Below, in pieces: positions 51,991 to 62,832 of a DNA stretch of 64,000 bases. Position numbers and translations under genes: made by a program. A model generated the notes under the pieces. That model was not told the origin of the DNA. It saw only the letters and a program-made list of their open reading frames with translations, and did no database searches. Each line of letters begins with the position of its first letter. Position 1 is the first letter of the stretch. Where the stretch lies: positions 40,949,001-41,013,000 of the forward strand of contig NC_065577.1 in NCBI RefSeq assembly GCF_937616625.2, given 5' to 3'. This DNA comes from Mercurialis annua. Lineage: Eukaryota > Streptophyta > Magnoliopsida > Malpighiales > Euphorbiaceae.

Positions 51991-52377
51991 GGATAGTTTT
52001 GAAAATCTCCCTATAAAATTTTACTTTTTAATATGGCTTAAAATTTTATATTAATATGTAATTAGGTATGGATCATACATCTATTTATTTGTAAAAATAC
52101 ATCTTTATATAGTCATATGTTTACTGGCAATTAGAATGAATAAACATTAAAATTCAATTAATTTGGTATCAATTCATATATAATCGCCTTAACTGAGATA
52201 ATACTATATACTAATACTTTTTAGTTTTTTTTTGTGAACTTACTTACACAATAAGGTGAGAAATTTTTATAAGATAATAAACATAACAGTAGGTTTTAGT
52301 GGTTTATGTATGTATGATATTCATATGATTGCACTTTTTATTATTATTACTTTTTATATGGAATTAATTGTACTACT

Positions 52378-52479
<102 letters not shown>

Positions 52480-52894
52480 AATGTATATGGGGCCTGAATA
52501 TTTAGAATGAATCATAGTTCCCATCCTAAGGTGCTACTAAATGGAAGGATCTTATCAACGTCCATGAATGATAAATTGAAAAATCAAAGGCCGACCTATT
52601 TTTTCAATTCAAACTTTTACATTTTTTTTTCAATTGTGACAATTTTTTTTAATTTTCACAATTACATTCAATTTTATAAGTTTTTTCTACAATTACGTTC
52701 AAAATTTTAAATTTTATTTTTAAATTGAAATTTTTGCGTATTTTATTAGTTGTGACCCAACCTTTATAGTGATTGTTTTTTGAAAGATACAAATTTTAAA
52801 ATTAATATAGAAACTTAGACATAGGATTTGCCTAGTTAAATGGTTGTCTGTTCCGTCATAGGCTTTCATATATGCATGGGTGTTGAAGGCTTGA

Positions 52895-53350
52895 AGCAAG
52901 TGAATTCTACATTTATTACCCTAGCTCCTAATGTAGCCTCCCCTGATCTATCAGTGATTAGTTAAACCTATTACTTGTTACAATATAATCTTAAGATTAC
53001 TTTAAAAATTCTTACTAAGAGTTTAATTAGGGTTCTTATTAAGTTTGTTAATGCTAGCCAGTTTGTTTTTGTTCGTGCGAAAAGTATACCCGATAACATT
53101 TTTATAGCTTATGAAATTGTTAGAAGCTATCATAGAGCCAAAGACAATTCCATATGCTATTAAAGATGATATCCAGAAGGCTTACGACCGGCTCAGTGAC
53201 TTGAAATTTTATTGAGGAAATGTTAATTGGATTGCGGTTTTCAACAAAATTTCTCGTTCTGATTATGACTTTTATCAGAACTTCAATGTTCTCTATGACG
53301 GTTAATGGGGAATCAACGGATTTCAGTTCAACTAAAAAAGTTACTATTGA
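52895..53350 (+). pseudogene. LINE reverse-transcriptase fragment 1
   Basis: Broken frames read STFITLAPNVASP, LKILTKSLIRVLIKFVNASQ, FVFVRAKSIPDNIFIAYEIV and KDDIQKAYD, the ordered N-terminal RT blocks of plant L1 elements. Stops and frameshifts occur throughout. The fragment ends before the YxDD region and runs into a tail copy at 53456. A paralogous fragment at 55573 sits in the same context. Confidence 0.78.
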
Positions 53351-53455
53351 TTTGCCTATTTGATATTGATCTCTTCTAAAACTGTCAAAAGGATCATTAT
53401 ATATTAATTTCATCCAAAGAATCACCTCCATGACCTCTTCTTGGACTAATCATTT

Positions 53456-53640
53456 TTATTTTGTTATTCTTTCAAAAGAATTGGACCAGTTCATCAACAT
53501 TTTCTACATTAATTAATTAATGAAAAACGAACATTTCTCAAGTTTTTACTGCTACATCTGTGTACTCTTTGGATTTTTAATTGGATTGCTTTTGCTATTA
53601 GTGAATAATATGATCGAGGGAATCAAGATTTTATTTATTT
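53456..53640 (+). repeat. Tail repeat copy
   Basis: TTATTTTGTTATTCTTTCAA, then AGTTTTTACTGCTACATCTG and CTCTTTGGATTTTTAATTGG: the same order as downstream of the transporter gene at 25606. Confidence 0.75.
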
Positions 53641-53724
53641 TTGAATGTTTCAATTCCATAGATTGATTTTAGAAAAAAAGTTACCAGTTTCAATTTAATT
53701 ATTTCAAAAAATATTAACAATCAG

Positions 53725-53958
53725 TGCAGAAGAACCAGACAACGACTGTGACAAGAAATCTCAACCCGATGAGAATAATTTGAAACCTAAATGAGCAGTT
53801 TCGAAGAAACTATTTTTTGATGAATTAGAAAAAGTTGATCATCATCATGCGATGAAGGGGCCGAGTTTTACCATAGTGCTTACCAAAGAAGAGATCGAAC
53901 AGGATTTCATCACACTCCAAAGTCGAGGTTGTTCCATTCGAACCCAAATTAGCATTTA
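53725..53958 (+). pseudogene. Broken exon, possibly DUF1639-family
   Basis: A 77-codon frame with a single internal TGA reads as normal, non-repetitive protein: SKKLFFDELEKVDHHHAMKG followed by PSFTIVLTKEEIEQDFITLQ. The LTKEEIEQDF stretch resembles the LSKEEIEEDF core of plant DUF1639 proteins, whose following basic RPPRRPKKR block is not conserved here. Codon use looks coding, unlike the flanks. A gene fragment is likely, the family is uncertain. Confidence 0.38.
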
Positions 53959-54044
53959 AAAAAAAAATCTATCTACTCTACCAACCAATATCAACTTTAT
54001 CATTGCATGATTCTACCTTACGATCACCTAATATTTGCAATATT

Positions 54045-54995
54045 TTGTTATTAGTTTGCTCAAATATCTCAAACATGTTAATTAACATCAAAATTAAATT
54101 TCAAAGTATTGCTGGTGGTAAGTTTCATAAAAGAATGTATACTATGTAAGTTTCATAAAACAATGTATACTATAAATAATATGTATTCACGCAATTGATA
54201 CATTTTAACTAACAAAAATAAATCATGCAATTTGTTTTAGTTTGATGTCCAATTTTCTAACAATAAGAATTACATGGACAATAACTTAGAAACTCTTGAT
54301 ATCCAATGTCGTATAAATGCCGGGATATCATTTTTAGTAGTTAATATACACAGCTATAAAATCATATGGTCAATTTCTCCCCGTATCGTCAACTAAGTAG
54401 CGTGAAAAAATCCATCTATAAAAATAAATCTAATTAACTTATTGCTAATAACATATATTTAAACATAATTCCGAAAAAGTAAAATTAAAAATGAAGATTA
54501 AGGCGAGCGGAGTTACTACGGACAAATAAATATCCAATTGGCGCAACCTTTACGAGTTTCCAATGCTGCGAGCATGCTAACCCTTCTGAACGCAGCAGCT
54601 ATGGGAGACTTCTGCTTGGACAGTGCCTTCATACATTGTGGCGATGAACTTAGAATCATCAAATTTGGATCATCGCAGTATTTGTCCCATGCGGATTTAA
54701 ATTGTAGTCCCTTGCATCTGATTAAACCCCGTATAAATGCAGAAACTGCTCATAAAAAAATAAAATCAAAAAATAAAACAGTACTTACTGCTTGAGCAAG
54801 ACTAGCATTTCATAAACACTTGTTCTTACTACTTCGCGAGCTGTTTTTAAAGCAGCATCCTTATACATCACAACAAGTTCATCCACCAATCTGAAACGCG
54901 ATCAGTGGACGAATGAATTTCATAGCTTAGAATTATAAATTTGAGAGAAAATTTCATGTTCGGACTTTAGACTCAATTTTAAACACGGAGTCCAC
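54045..54995. repeat. M module, best preserved copy
   Basis: Contains the intron-like block shared by all M modules (CTCAAATATCTCAAACATGT...ATGTATTCACGCAATTGATA) and the two exons described as the 54516-54890 pseudogene. It has a small internal duplication of AAGTTTCATAAAA (about 54120-54160). Confidence 0.7.
54516..54890 (-). pseudogene. Two linked exons of an unidentified gene
   Basis: On the minus strand exon one (54890-54789, acceptor TTTCAG, donor GTAAGT) reads LVDELVVMYKDAALKTAREV then VRTSVYEMLVLLK; exon two (54717 to about 54516, acceptor AATCAG) joins in phase through a Gln and reads CKGLQFKSAWDKYCDDPNLM, SSSPQCMKALSKQKSPIAAA and FRRVSMLAALETRKGCANW. Borders, phase and amino acid composition are those of a real helical protein, but I do not recognise the family. 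Other M modules hold the same exons with frameshifts and stops, for example SKQMSPIAAAFKRANTLAA then a stop at about 28420. It is an orphan fragment, probably a pseudogene. Confidence 0.55.
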
Positions 54996-55572
54996 TTCAT
55001 ATCCTTAAGGAAGCAATTGGTCATCGATACAAATGAAAAAAATAAAAAAAGTAGCAAGTTTGTATATGATGATGCTTTTGGATTTCATTATCAATTATAC
55101 GAGTTAAGCTAGTACCTTGAGATTTTAAATGCTGCGTAAATCTATGCAGGGGCCAAATAATATATCTTTGTTTACCTTTCAACTTTGTTTTTACAAAATT
55201 ACTCCTTCAATTTTTTTTTTTAAATATGGTTACTTAATTTTAATATTTATACAATTAGGCCCTTTAAATTTTATTTTATACAAATTAGCAACACATAATA
55301 GAATTTTTAGTTCCGCCCCTAAGCTTATGGCCTTGGAAGAAAGTGACACTGACATATAAATCCAGGATGAAGCAAGAAAGAAAACAAATCTAGCTTAAGA
55401 GATGGAAGCAGCTATACTAATCTAGTGATCTTGATATGACCAAAAATGAGATTCTGAAGCATTATGAGATGTTTATTGACTCATGAGTTTAGCAGTGCAT
55501 TTTTCGGATGTGTCGGAATATAGTAGACTATGATATTTCTTAAGCTATTTTTGAGTTTTTCGTATCGAGTAT

Positions 55573-56490
55573 AATGTTGAAGCAAGCGAATTCTACACTT
55601 ATTAACTTAGTTCCCAAGGTAGCCTCCTCAAGATCTATCAGTGATTAGAAACCTTACAATATAATCTTGTTAAAGGTATTTTTAAAATTCTTACTAGGAG
55701 GTTAAAAAGAGTTCTTGATAAGTTTGTTAATGCTGTTAGATTCCATCTTAAAATCAATTGCTATCAAGTGGAGGTGCCCAACTAATATATAAACACATGT
55801 CCATTCACAAATACAACCAATGTGCGATTTCCCACTTCAACACTCCCCCTCACGCGTAGCGTGTTCGGGCCGAGCAATCAATCCCCCCTCACGCATATCA
55901 CGTGGACCGGGTCAAATTCAAATTGTGTGAATGGACAAGACTCTAATACCATGTTAGATGAATTTGGCCGGGTCCACGTGAGATGCGTGAGGGGGGATTG
56001 GTTGCTCGGCCCGAACACGCTACGCGTGAGGGGAAGTGTTGAAGTGGGAAATCCCACATTGATTGTGTGTGTGGGGACATGTGTTTATATATTAGTTAGG
56101 CATCTCCACTTAATAACAACTGGTTTTAACATGGAATCTAACAAATGCTAGCCAATGCTTTTGTTCGTGCAAGAAGTATACCCGATAATATTCTTATAGC
56201 TTATGAAATTGTATCGTAAAGCCAAAGACAATTTCATGTGCAATTAAAGTTGATATTCAGAAGACTTACGACGGCTCAGTGACTTGGAATTTTATTGAGG
56301 AAATGTTAATTGGATTGCGGTTTTCAAGAAAGTTTATCTTTCGGATTATGACTTCTATAAGAATTTCAATGTTTTCTATCATGGTTAATGGGAAATCAAT
56401 GGATTTCAATTCAACTAAAAAGTTACTATTAGTTTGCCTATTTGATATTAATCTCTTTACTAAAGGATCATTATACATTAATTTCATCCA
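55573..56490 (+). pseudogene. LINE reverse-transcriptase fragment 2, split by an insertion
   Basis: Starts as fragment 1 does (STLINLVPKVASS), is interrupted at 55734-56143 by a palindromic LTR-derived element, and resumes with ARSIPDNILIAYEIV-like and NFIEEMLIGLRFSRKF, RIMTSIRISMFSIMVNGKSM. Frames are broken. It is paralogous to 52895-53350 including the flank that follows it. Confidence 0.78.
55734..56143. mobile_element. Palindromic LTR-derived insertion (410 bp)
   Basis: Bounded by TGTTAGA and TCTAACA with a perfect 5-bp duplication AATGC (55729-55733, 56144-56148). Two near-identical arms of about 190 bp face each other (shared words CCCCTCACGCGTAGCGTGTTCGGG). The right arm, read on the minus strand, is a TG...CA LTR ending at 55952, directly followed by TGGTATTAGAGTC, close to the initiator-tRNA-Met primer-binding site used by plant retrotransposons. 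So it looks like two LTRs in inverted order around a primer site. Confidence 0.75.
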
Positions 56491-56603
56491 AAGAATCACA
56501 TCTAATATGGATTAATCATATTTATTTTGTTATTGTTTCAAAAGAATTATTGCAGATTTGTGTCCGTTCATCAACATTTTCTTATATTATATTGAATAAT
56601 TAA

Positions 56604-56893
56604 GGGTTAATTGCAAATGCATACACAAACTTTATCCTAATTTGCAATTACAACATAAACTTTAAAACTTGGCAATGTCAGTAAGCAACTTTTATTTTTT
56701 TGGCAAATTGGTACACTGACCAATCACGCAACGACACATGGCGGTATATTACAATGTCCACGTTAGTGTTTTTTCGTGTTTGATGTATCGATTTGCCAAA
56801 AGTGTAAAGTTTGTTACTAACATTGTAAGTTTCAAAGTTTATGTTGTAATTGCAAATTAGGGTAAATTTCGTGTATGAATTTGCAATTAACCA
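56604..56893. mobile_element. MULE-type MITE
   Basis: Starts GGGTTAATTGCAAATGCATA, ends TGAATTTGCAATTAACC, with long inverted arms (CAATTACAACATAAACTTT on both). The 9-bp duplication AATAATTAA flanks it (56595-56603, 56894-56902). It interrupts a tail copy within its ATTGATTAATTAATGAAA stretch. Confidence 0.82.
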
Positions 56894-57202
56894 AATAATT
56901 AATGAAAAAAGGCAAATAAGCTCAAAAACTACTCACCTTTCAAAATCTTTTCAATAGCACCCTGACCTTGCAAAAAGTTCAATAGCACCCTATTTCGTAT
57001 TTTTACATTTCAATAGCACCCTAAATTGAAAAAATTAAACAATTTCATTATTATAAGAATGAAAGTATTTAAAACAACTAAAATTAGGGGCTATATTATA
57101 CTTTTTATTGTATGGCCAAATTTAAAGAAGCCCTTTAATTTAAAACATATTCAAATATATCCTCTTCTCCATTAATTAAGAAAATACTTAAACGTATCCG
57201 AC
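56894..57202. repeat. Single arm of another element (CAATAGCACCCT repeats)
   Basis: Three copies of CAATAGCACCCT occur at 56953-57013 in a segment beginning near GGCAAATAAGCTCAAAAACT. This looks like the left arm of a foldback or MULE element whose right side was lost; the solo LTR at 57203 was inserted into it. Its palindrome-rich middle seems to continue at 60883-61190. Confidence 0.45.
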
Positions 57203-60200
57203 TGTCACGACCCGATTTCTCGAGCCGCAACCGGCGCTAGGGAATGGGAGTGGTAGCTCCGAAACCCGTAGCAAGCCTAAAAACCTGTGTAAATTTTTCG
57301 CAAATCAAATCATTTTTTTTCATATATCAAAATACATGTGACCTTATTTTACAAAAATATCAGAGTTAAAATGCGCTAGTCAAATACATAAACAAAAACA
57401 TCTAGACTACTGCGGACTGCTAGAATGAAAACCTTCTTTCACTTTTTGTGCAAATGACTTCCGAGAATTAAAACTTCGGAAGCTTGACTTTCCAAATAAT
57501 ATCATGCTATCCCTGAAAAATGGGAGGAGCAACGGGGTCAGTATAAAACTGAGTGAGTTCACCAAATTACACGCAATATCACATAAAGGGTTAAAACCGT
57601 TGAAAACCCATTTTATATATAGAAAATACTCTTTTAAAATCATATTGCATACCCTCTTTACTTTCCTTCATATCTCTTTATTTATTTCATAAACTTATAG
57701 TTTATACGTATTTGACATCTTCGATTTCTTATTATGGTTTTGATATTTTTCTTCTCTCGTTTTGTTTCATTAGTTTTCGACCGAATCTTAAATCTTAGTT
57801 TATATCATCATGATTCTAAGTCGAACTAAATCATTGGCAAGTCTCTTGTGACTTGATCCTTATGGTTGGGTCCCGAGATAGTTCAACCGAGTTACCCATA
57901 ACCATATGGTACAGTCCCGAGATAATTCAACCGAGTTACTTGTACCATTTCTCAATCCCAAACGATCGATAGGAGTCCCGAGATAATTCAACCGAGTTAC
58001 TCCTTAGACACGGGTCCCGAGATAGTTCAACAGAGTTACCTTCGTGTCTGCATTCAGACTCTGCACCCTGCAGGTCTTTTGAACTTAACTGTCGATTCAT
58101 ATGATTCCTATTGACATTTAATAGGAGTAATTGTTCACATTGCGTCTCGATCTTGTTTCATATTGATTCTCGATGTATCACACTTACTTTTTATTTCGTA
58201 TGAGTTCCGAGGATTATCATCGAGAAGGGATGAGATACAGGTCCCGGGATAATTCTACCGAGTTCAACCTTGTATCTCAGTTCTTATTATTTTGTGTACC
58301 ATAGTACAATTCTCATTTTACGTTTTTGTATTTTTCGTTCTGTTGTATTGATCCTTTATGGACCATGGCATGCACATTACAATCTACAAGCATACATCTA
58401 TAACACACGCACGTATGGGTATTTATTATGTTTGATAGTACATATCGGAATATACTATATTTCCTTATTCATATTTGATTCGATTCATGTCATTTTACTT
58501 TACCCATCCCCGGTGCCTTAACCTTTATGTTATTATCAAAATAACACATTACGATAAAACATCATTTTCAAAGCATACATACGTATACATTTTAAAAACA
58601 AACATTTCAAATATATAAATATTCATATAGCTTTTCGTATTAAAATACGTAGCTTTATGAATATTAGCGAGTAATTTAAAGTGTACTCACCACTTGCTAT
58701 CCAAATTCTTCAAATAAGCATGACGATATTTTGATCCGTTTGCCTCGAGCCTTATCGATAGTCGCTTCGTTGATTCTATGCAAACATAATAATAGCAAGA
58801 ATTAATAAAATTCTAGCTATTATTAACTTATCCAAAATTATGTTTCTAGCCAACTTCGGCTATTGAAAATGCTTACTTAAAATAGCCCGTATTCTAAACA
58901 AATTGAACATATCTATAGTCCACAACACCGTCTACGACTTTCATTTAGACTCAAACTTCCTTCGACATCTCTAAAGTCTCCAAAATCTTACTCAAAAATA
59001 GCTTCTTAATCTTCCCTTTTTAATTAATGTTTTTCGACCAATTTTGAGCTATTAAAACTGTTACTTAGAATTGTCCAAACTCTTAATAAAAATGACATTC
59101 CTAAAGTTTGGAATGTCGTCTACAACTTCCATTTAGACCTTGGTTTGAAATTAGCCTTCGGAAGTGTCGGAAACTAGTTTGGAAGTTGCTACCCCGGACT
59201 AGTCTTATGGATTGCAGAATTTAGTCTTATGGGCTGCTGTGTTTGCAGCCCATTCTGCTGCTGTTCTGCCACTATTATGGCAGCAGCTATTCCGCACTTT
59301 CATTCTCAATATTATAACGAACAAAACGACACCAAAATCAACTCATTCCGACATTCCGTTAGCTCACAATCTTATTTCAAAGTTTGCTCCTTAAACATGT
59401 TTTAATTCATTTCTTTAACTCATAATTTCCACTTAACTTTAAATGCGTCTACCTCATTTTTAATCCGACTTTTCCGAAGTCGATATCCTTTTTAACTTCG
59501 ATAATTATCATTTCACACTCCCGATTACACAATTTATTTTATTTGTCTTTTCCCTTAAAATTTAATATTTTTCAAAGTGACTAACTAGTCAACTTTGAAC
59601 CAATAAACGACATACTTAAAAACGTCCAAACATCAAACAAATTATGTATTCCTATAGTCAAACACCCCGACTACAACTTCCGTTAAGGACCAAATGAATT
59701 TAGACGGACGTATGAGCGGCTGGGGGCTGCTGAAACAGCCCCCCTGGGCTGCCCTGTTCTGGGCAGAATCTGCCCAGAAACAGGGCAGTGTGTCTGCTCT
59801 GGTGAGCAGGGCTGTTCTGCTCACCGGAGCAGACTGGTTCTGCTCGCCGGAGCAGAACCGTCTCCGCCATGATGTACTCCGACATGCACACGACCAATCC
59901 GACTAATTTCCTGCCATGAAAACCGACTCTAAGCCGACCAAAACGCTGCTCAAAGTCAGCTTCTTAAGAAGGTTCAAAACAGTTTTTATACTTAACTTAA
60001 TCTCAACCAAACTCAATCAAACTCCCACAAAACACATCAAAACCTCCATAAACTATTAAACTCCAGAAATTACCTTGAGCTTGATAATTTAACCTCTTGG
60101 CCAAACCAATTTCTTCAAGAATTCATCATCAAAACTCCAAAATTAGCTCCAAAAACCATAACTTTCCACCTTACAAACATCAAACACTTAACATCAACCT

Positions 60201-60882
60201 AAGCTCAAAAAAACTTAATTATTCTTATCAAGATACCTTCAAATATAATCATAGAACTTAAAAATTATTAGCTTACCTTGGTTCCTCATTGTCTTATGAT
60301 CATTTGGCCTCTAACATCATCAAATTCCATGAAACAAATGATGAACTAAGTGATGGTGATGGTGATCGGCATTCATGGAGCAAAAATGAGAAGTTTTAGG
60401 TTTTCAATTGCTTTTTAAAATCTGAATTTAGTCTTGGCTAGAGAAATGAAGAGGTGGGAGTAATAGGTGTCTTCATTTCATAGACCTTGTGGGAGAAAAA
60501 TCCATATAAGTGCTAGAATTTGGCACCTCTTAATACTCAATACCTCAACTTCTATTTCTTTTAATTATATTCCAATTTGATTTTATAACTAATCGGAACT
60601 TTGACGATTTTTGTTATCGATAAGTAATGGACTTTCCCTCGTTATTTATTTATCCGCGTCCATTTATTTATTTATGGCATTTTTCCTTTTTCTTTAGTCC
60701 GATTAAATCCAATTTATCGCATAATCATTTTCAATTAAAATTATTATTTTATGATAATTCCAATAGACCCGCTTCGGTCTAAGTCCTTATTATCCAATCT
60801 TAATCTGATATTCTCGTTCTTAATCTTTACGATTATGCCTCGTGGCACTTCACGTAATACCTCAAAAATTTAGGTTATTACA
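57203..60882 (+). mobile_element. Large solo LTR (3680 bp)
   Basis: Starts TGTCACGACCCGATTTCTCG and ends AATTTAGGTTATTACA, flanked by a perfect 5-bp duplication CCGAC (57198-57202, 60883-60887). There are no gag, protease, RT or integrase frames and no second LTR, so it is best read as a solo LTR of a long-LTR retrotransposon. Inside are five hairpins with a common loop (57861-58279) and a cluster of GC-rich palindromes (59226-59290, 59705-59865). Short ORFs inside have no domains. Confidence 0.82.
57861..58279 (+). repeat. Five-hairpin array with a shared loop and different stems
   Basis: The 25-base loop consensus GTCCCGAGATAATTCAACCG plus AGTTA appears five times. Each copy is enclosed by its own inverted pair: TATGGTT/AACCATA (57861/57900), ATGGTACA/TGTACCAT (57906/57941), AGGA/TCCT (57971/58001), AGACACG/CGTGTCT (58006/58043) and TGAGATACA/TGTATCTCA (58231/58271). 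Stem sequences differ completely while pairing is kept. Confidence 0.9.
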
Positions 60883-60929
60883 CCGACCCACCCGCTCGAC
60901 CCGTCATCTTTCTCGTCCCGCCACCATCC

Positions 60930-61165
60930 ACTGTCAACCCACCGCTGCTCGTCCTCCATAGGAGGACAAGCTGCTTGTCTACCCCATGGAAGACGAGTTG
61001 TTGCTCGTCCTCCATGGGGAAGACGAGCCTGAGGAAGACGAGTCTACTCGCCTCCCATGTGAAGCAAGCAGATCTGCTCGTCTTCCTGAGGAAGACGATT
61101 TTGTCTTCCTCGTCTTCCATGGAAGACGAACAAGTCGTCTTCCATGGAAGACGATTCCCAACAAT
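60930..61165. repeat. Palindrome cluster (CTTCCATGGAAG type)
   Basis: Repeated self-complementary words such as TCGTCTTCCATGGAAGACGA, TCGTCTTCCTGAGGAAGACG, GCTCGTC.../...GACGAGC and GCAGATCTGC fill about 230 bp. Long ORFs on both strands arise only because the sequence is nearly symmetric; they are not genes. Confidence 0.85.
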
Positions 61166-61202
61166 GGGTCCGACGTGATTCCGGCATAACGAGGTCGGAA
61201 GT

Positions 61203-61276
61203 ATTTTATTTAATTAATTTAAAGTTAAGTGGAAATTATGAGTTAAAGAAATGAATTAAAACATGTTTAAGGAACA
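61203..61276 (-). repeat. Inverted fragment of the solo-LTR family
   Basis: AATTTAAAGTTAAGTGGAAA through AAAACATGTTTAAGGA is the exact reverse complement of about 60 bases at 59384-59448 inside the solo LTR. It marks a second, truncated member in opposite orientation at the junction with the LINE. Confidence 0.75.
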
Positions 61277-62832
61277 CCCGGATCTTGTAATCAGCGAATT
61301 TCGCCGCTCATACTCTAGCTAAAGCAGCGAATAAGAAAGCCAAAGGAAGAAAAACCTTCATTTGTAAAGACAGCCGCATCAACATTGCAAGTAAGCATAC
61401 CCAACGGAGGAGGACTCCATTTTAATGTAGGAACAATACTGCTGGTGACTGAAGATGGAGAAATCTGTGCAGCATGCCATTGATGAAGAAAAACCAGAGC
61501 AGAGGTAATAACAGTTGCAGGAGTATCTCTAGACTGATTCCACAAGACGGCATTTCTATGATCCCAGATTTTTCAAATACACATGCAAATCTTTTCAAGA
61601 AGGCAAATAGCAGAATTATGAAAGCAAGAAGTAAGCCACTGTTCAAAAATCAAATGACCTTGAAGGCGGTCATCTTTGAAAAAGAAACGCCAACATTGTT
61701 GAGCAAAAAGACAAGAAATGAAGGCATGAGATTCAGACTCACCAACAGTTAGACAGACAGGGCATTGGTCCGGGACAGCAGCTCGACGAGTGCGGAGATT
61801 ATTTATCGTGGGGAGACAGCCTGATAATGCTCTCCAAATGCAATTCTTGGCAGGAGGGGGAATGTTCAAACTCCAAAACTTTTTCCAAGGAAACACAGAG
61901 TTGTGTGTGATTAAATTTTGAATTCGGATGGCTTGGAAGTACCCACTGCGAACAGTATATATCTTCTTATTATCAGGTTGCCAAACCCAGCTATCTTCTG
62001 TATCAGACATTCGAAATGGAATAGAGAAAATCCAAGCTCGGTCTCTTTCATCAAAAAGATGATTGATCAACGGAACATTCCAGGCCCCACAGGAAAGGAA
62101 TAAATCGTTAACCATAGAAATATGGCACATCGGGGAACGAATGGTGGAAACAAAAGGATTACGAGGATCCGGAAGCCAAGGCGAATGCCAAATATTGGTT
62201 GAACGTCCATTCCCAATTTTGCGTACAAGACCAGCTTGCATGATGGAACGACCTGCCAGGATGCTTCGCCAAACAAAACTTGGATTATAACCTAACGAAG
62301 CTTGAAGAAAGTCAGAACGAGGAAAGTACCTGGCTTTTAAAGTGGCAGCAGCTAGAGAATCAGGAGATTGAAGGAGCCTCCAACATTGCTTTGCTAACAG
62401 AGCGAGATTAAAAGCGTGAATGGTCCGGAAACCCATACCACCAAGACCTTTAGGGACACAAAGTCGCTGCCATTTTTGCCAACAAATACCAGAAGAGTTG
62501 TTTGAGCGCCACCAAAATTTGTTAAATAATCGCTCAATGTCTTCGCAAAGCTTAATAGGCAAAAGAAACAGCCCCATGAGATAAGTTGGTAAAGATTGCA
62601 GGACAGCTTTTATCAAAACCTCTTTACCTGCACGGGAAAGAAACTTTTCTTTCCAATCATTTAATCTCCTCCAAATACGATCTTTGATAAAACCGAAAGT
62701 GTGTGTTTTATTCCTACCGACTGAAATAGGCATCCCGAGGTAGTGACCCAACTCTGCAACAGGAGTAACATGAAACAAGGAGCAGATAAAGTTCACATTG
62801 GCAGACGTGGTATTACGGCTAAAAGTAATGGT
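61277..62832 (-). pseudogene. L1-type LINE fragment (RT end, zf-RVT, partial RNase H)
   Basis: On the minus strand an open frame 62796-61573 (407 codons) starts at the end of the RT domain (LGHYLGMPISVGRNKTHTFG, RLNDWKEKFLSRAGKEVLIK), passes the typical GGMGFRTIHAFNLALLAKQC and zf-RVT (WRALSGCLPTINNLRTR, CPVC), and then a stop. A second frame to about 61315 begins an RNase H domain (LKWSPPPLGMLTCNVDAAVF) and breaks off. Both ends are missing. On its right it abuts the second half of a split tail repeat. Confidence 0.9.

Noticed and set aside
60878..61189. Four overlapping ORFs on both strands
   Set aside because: Caused by a symmetric palindrome cluster; no conserved protein features.
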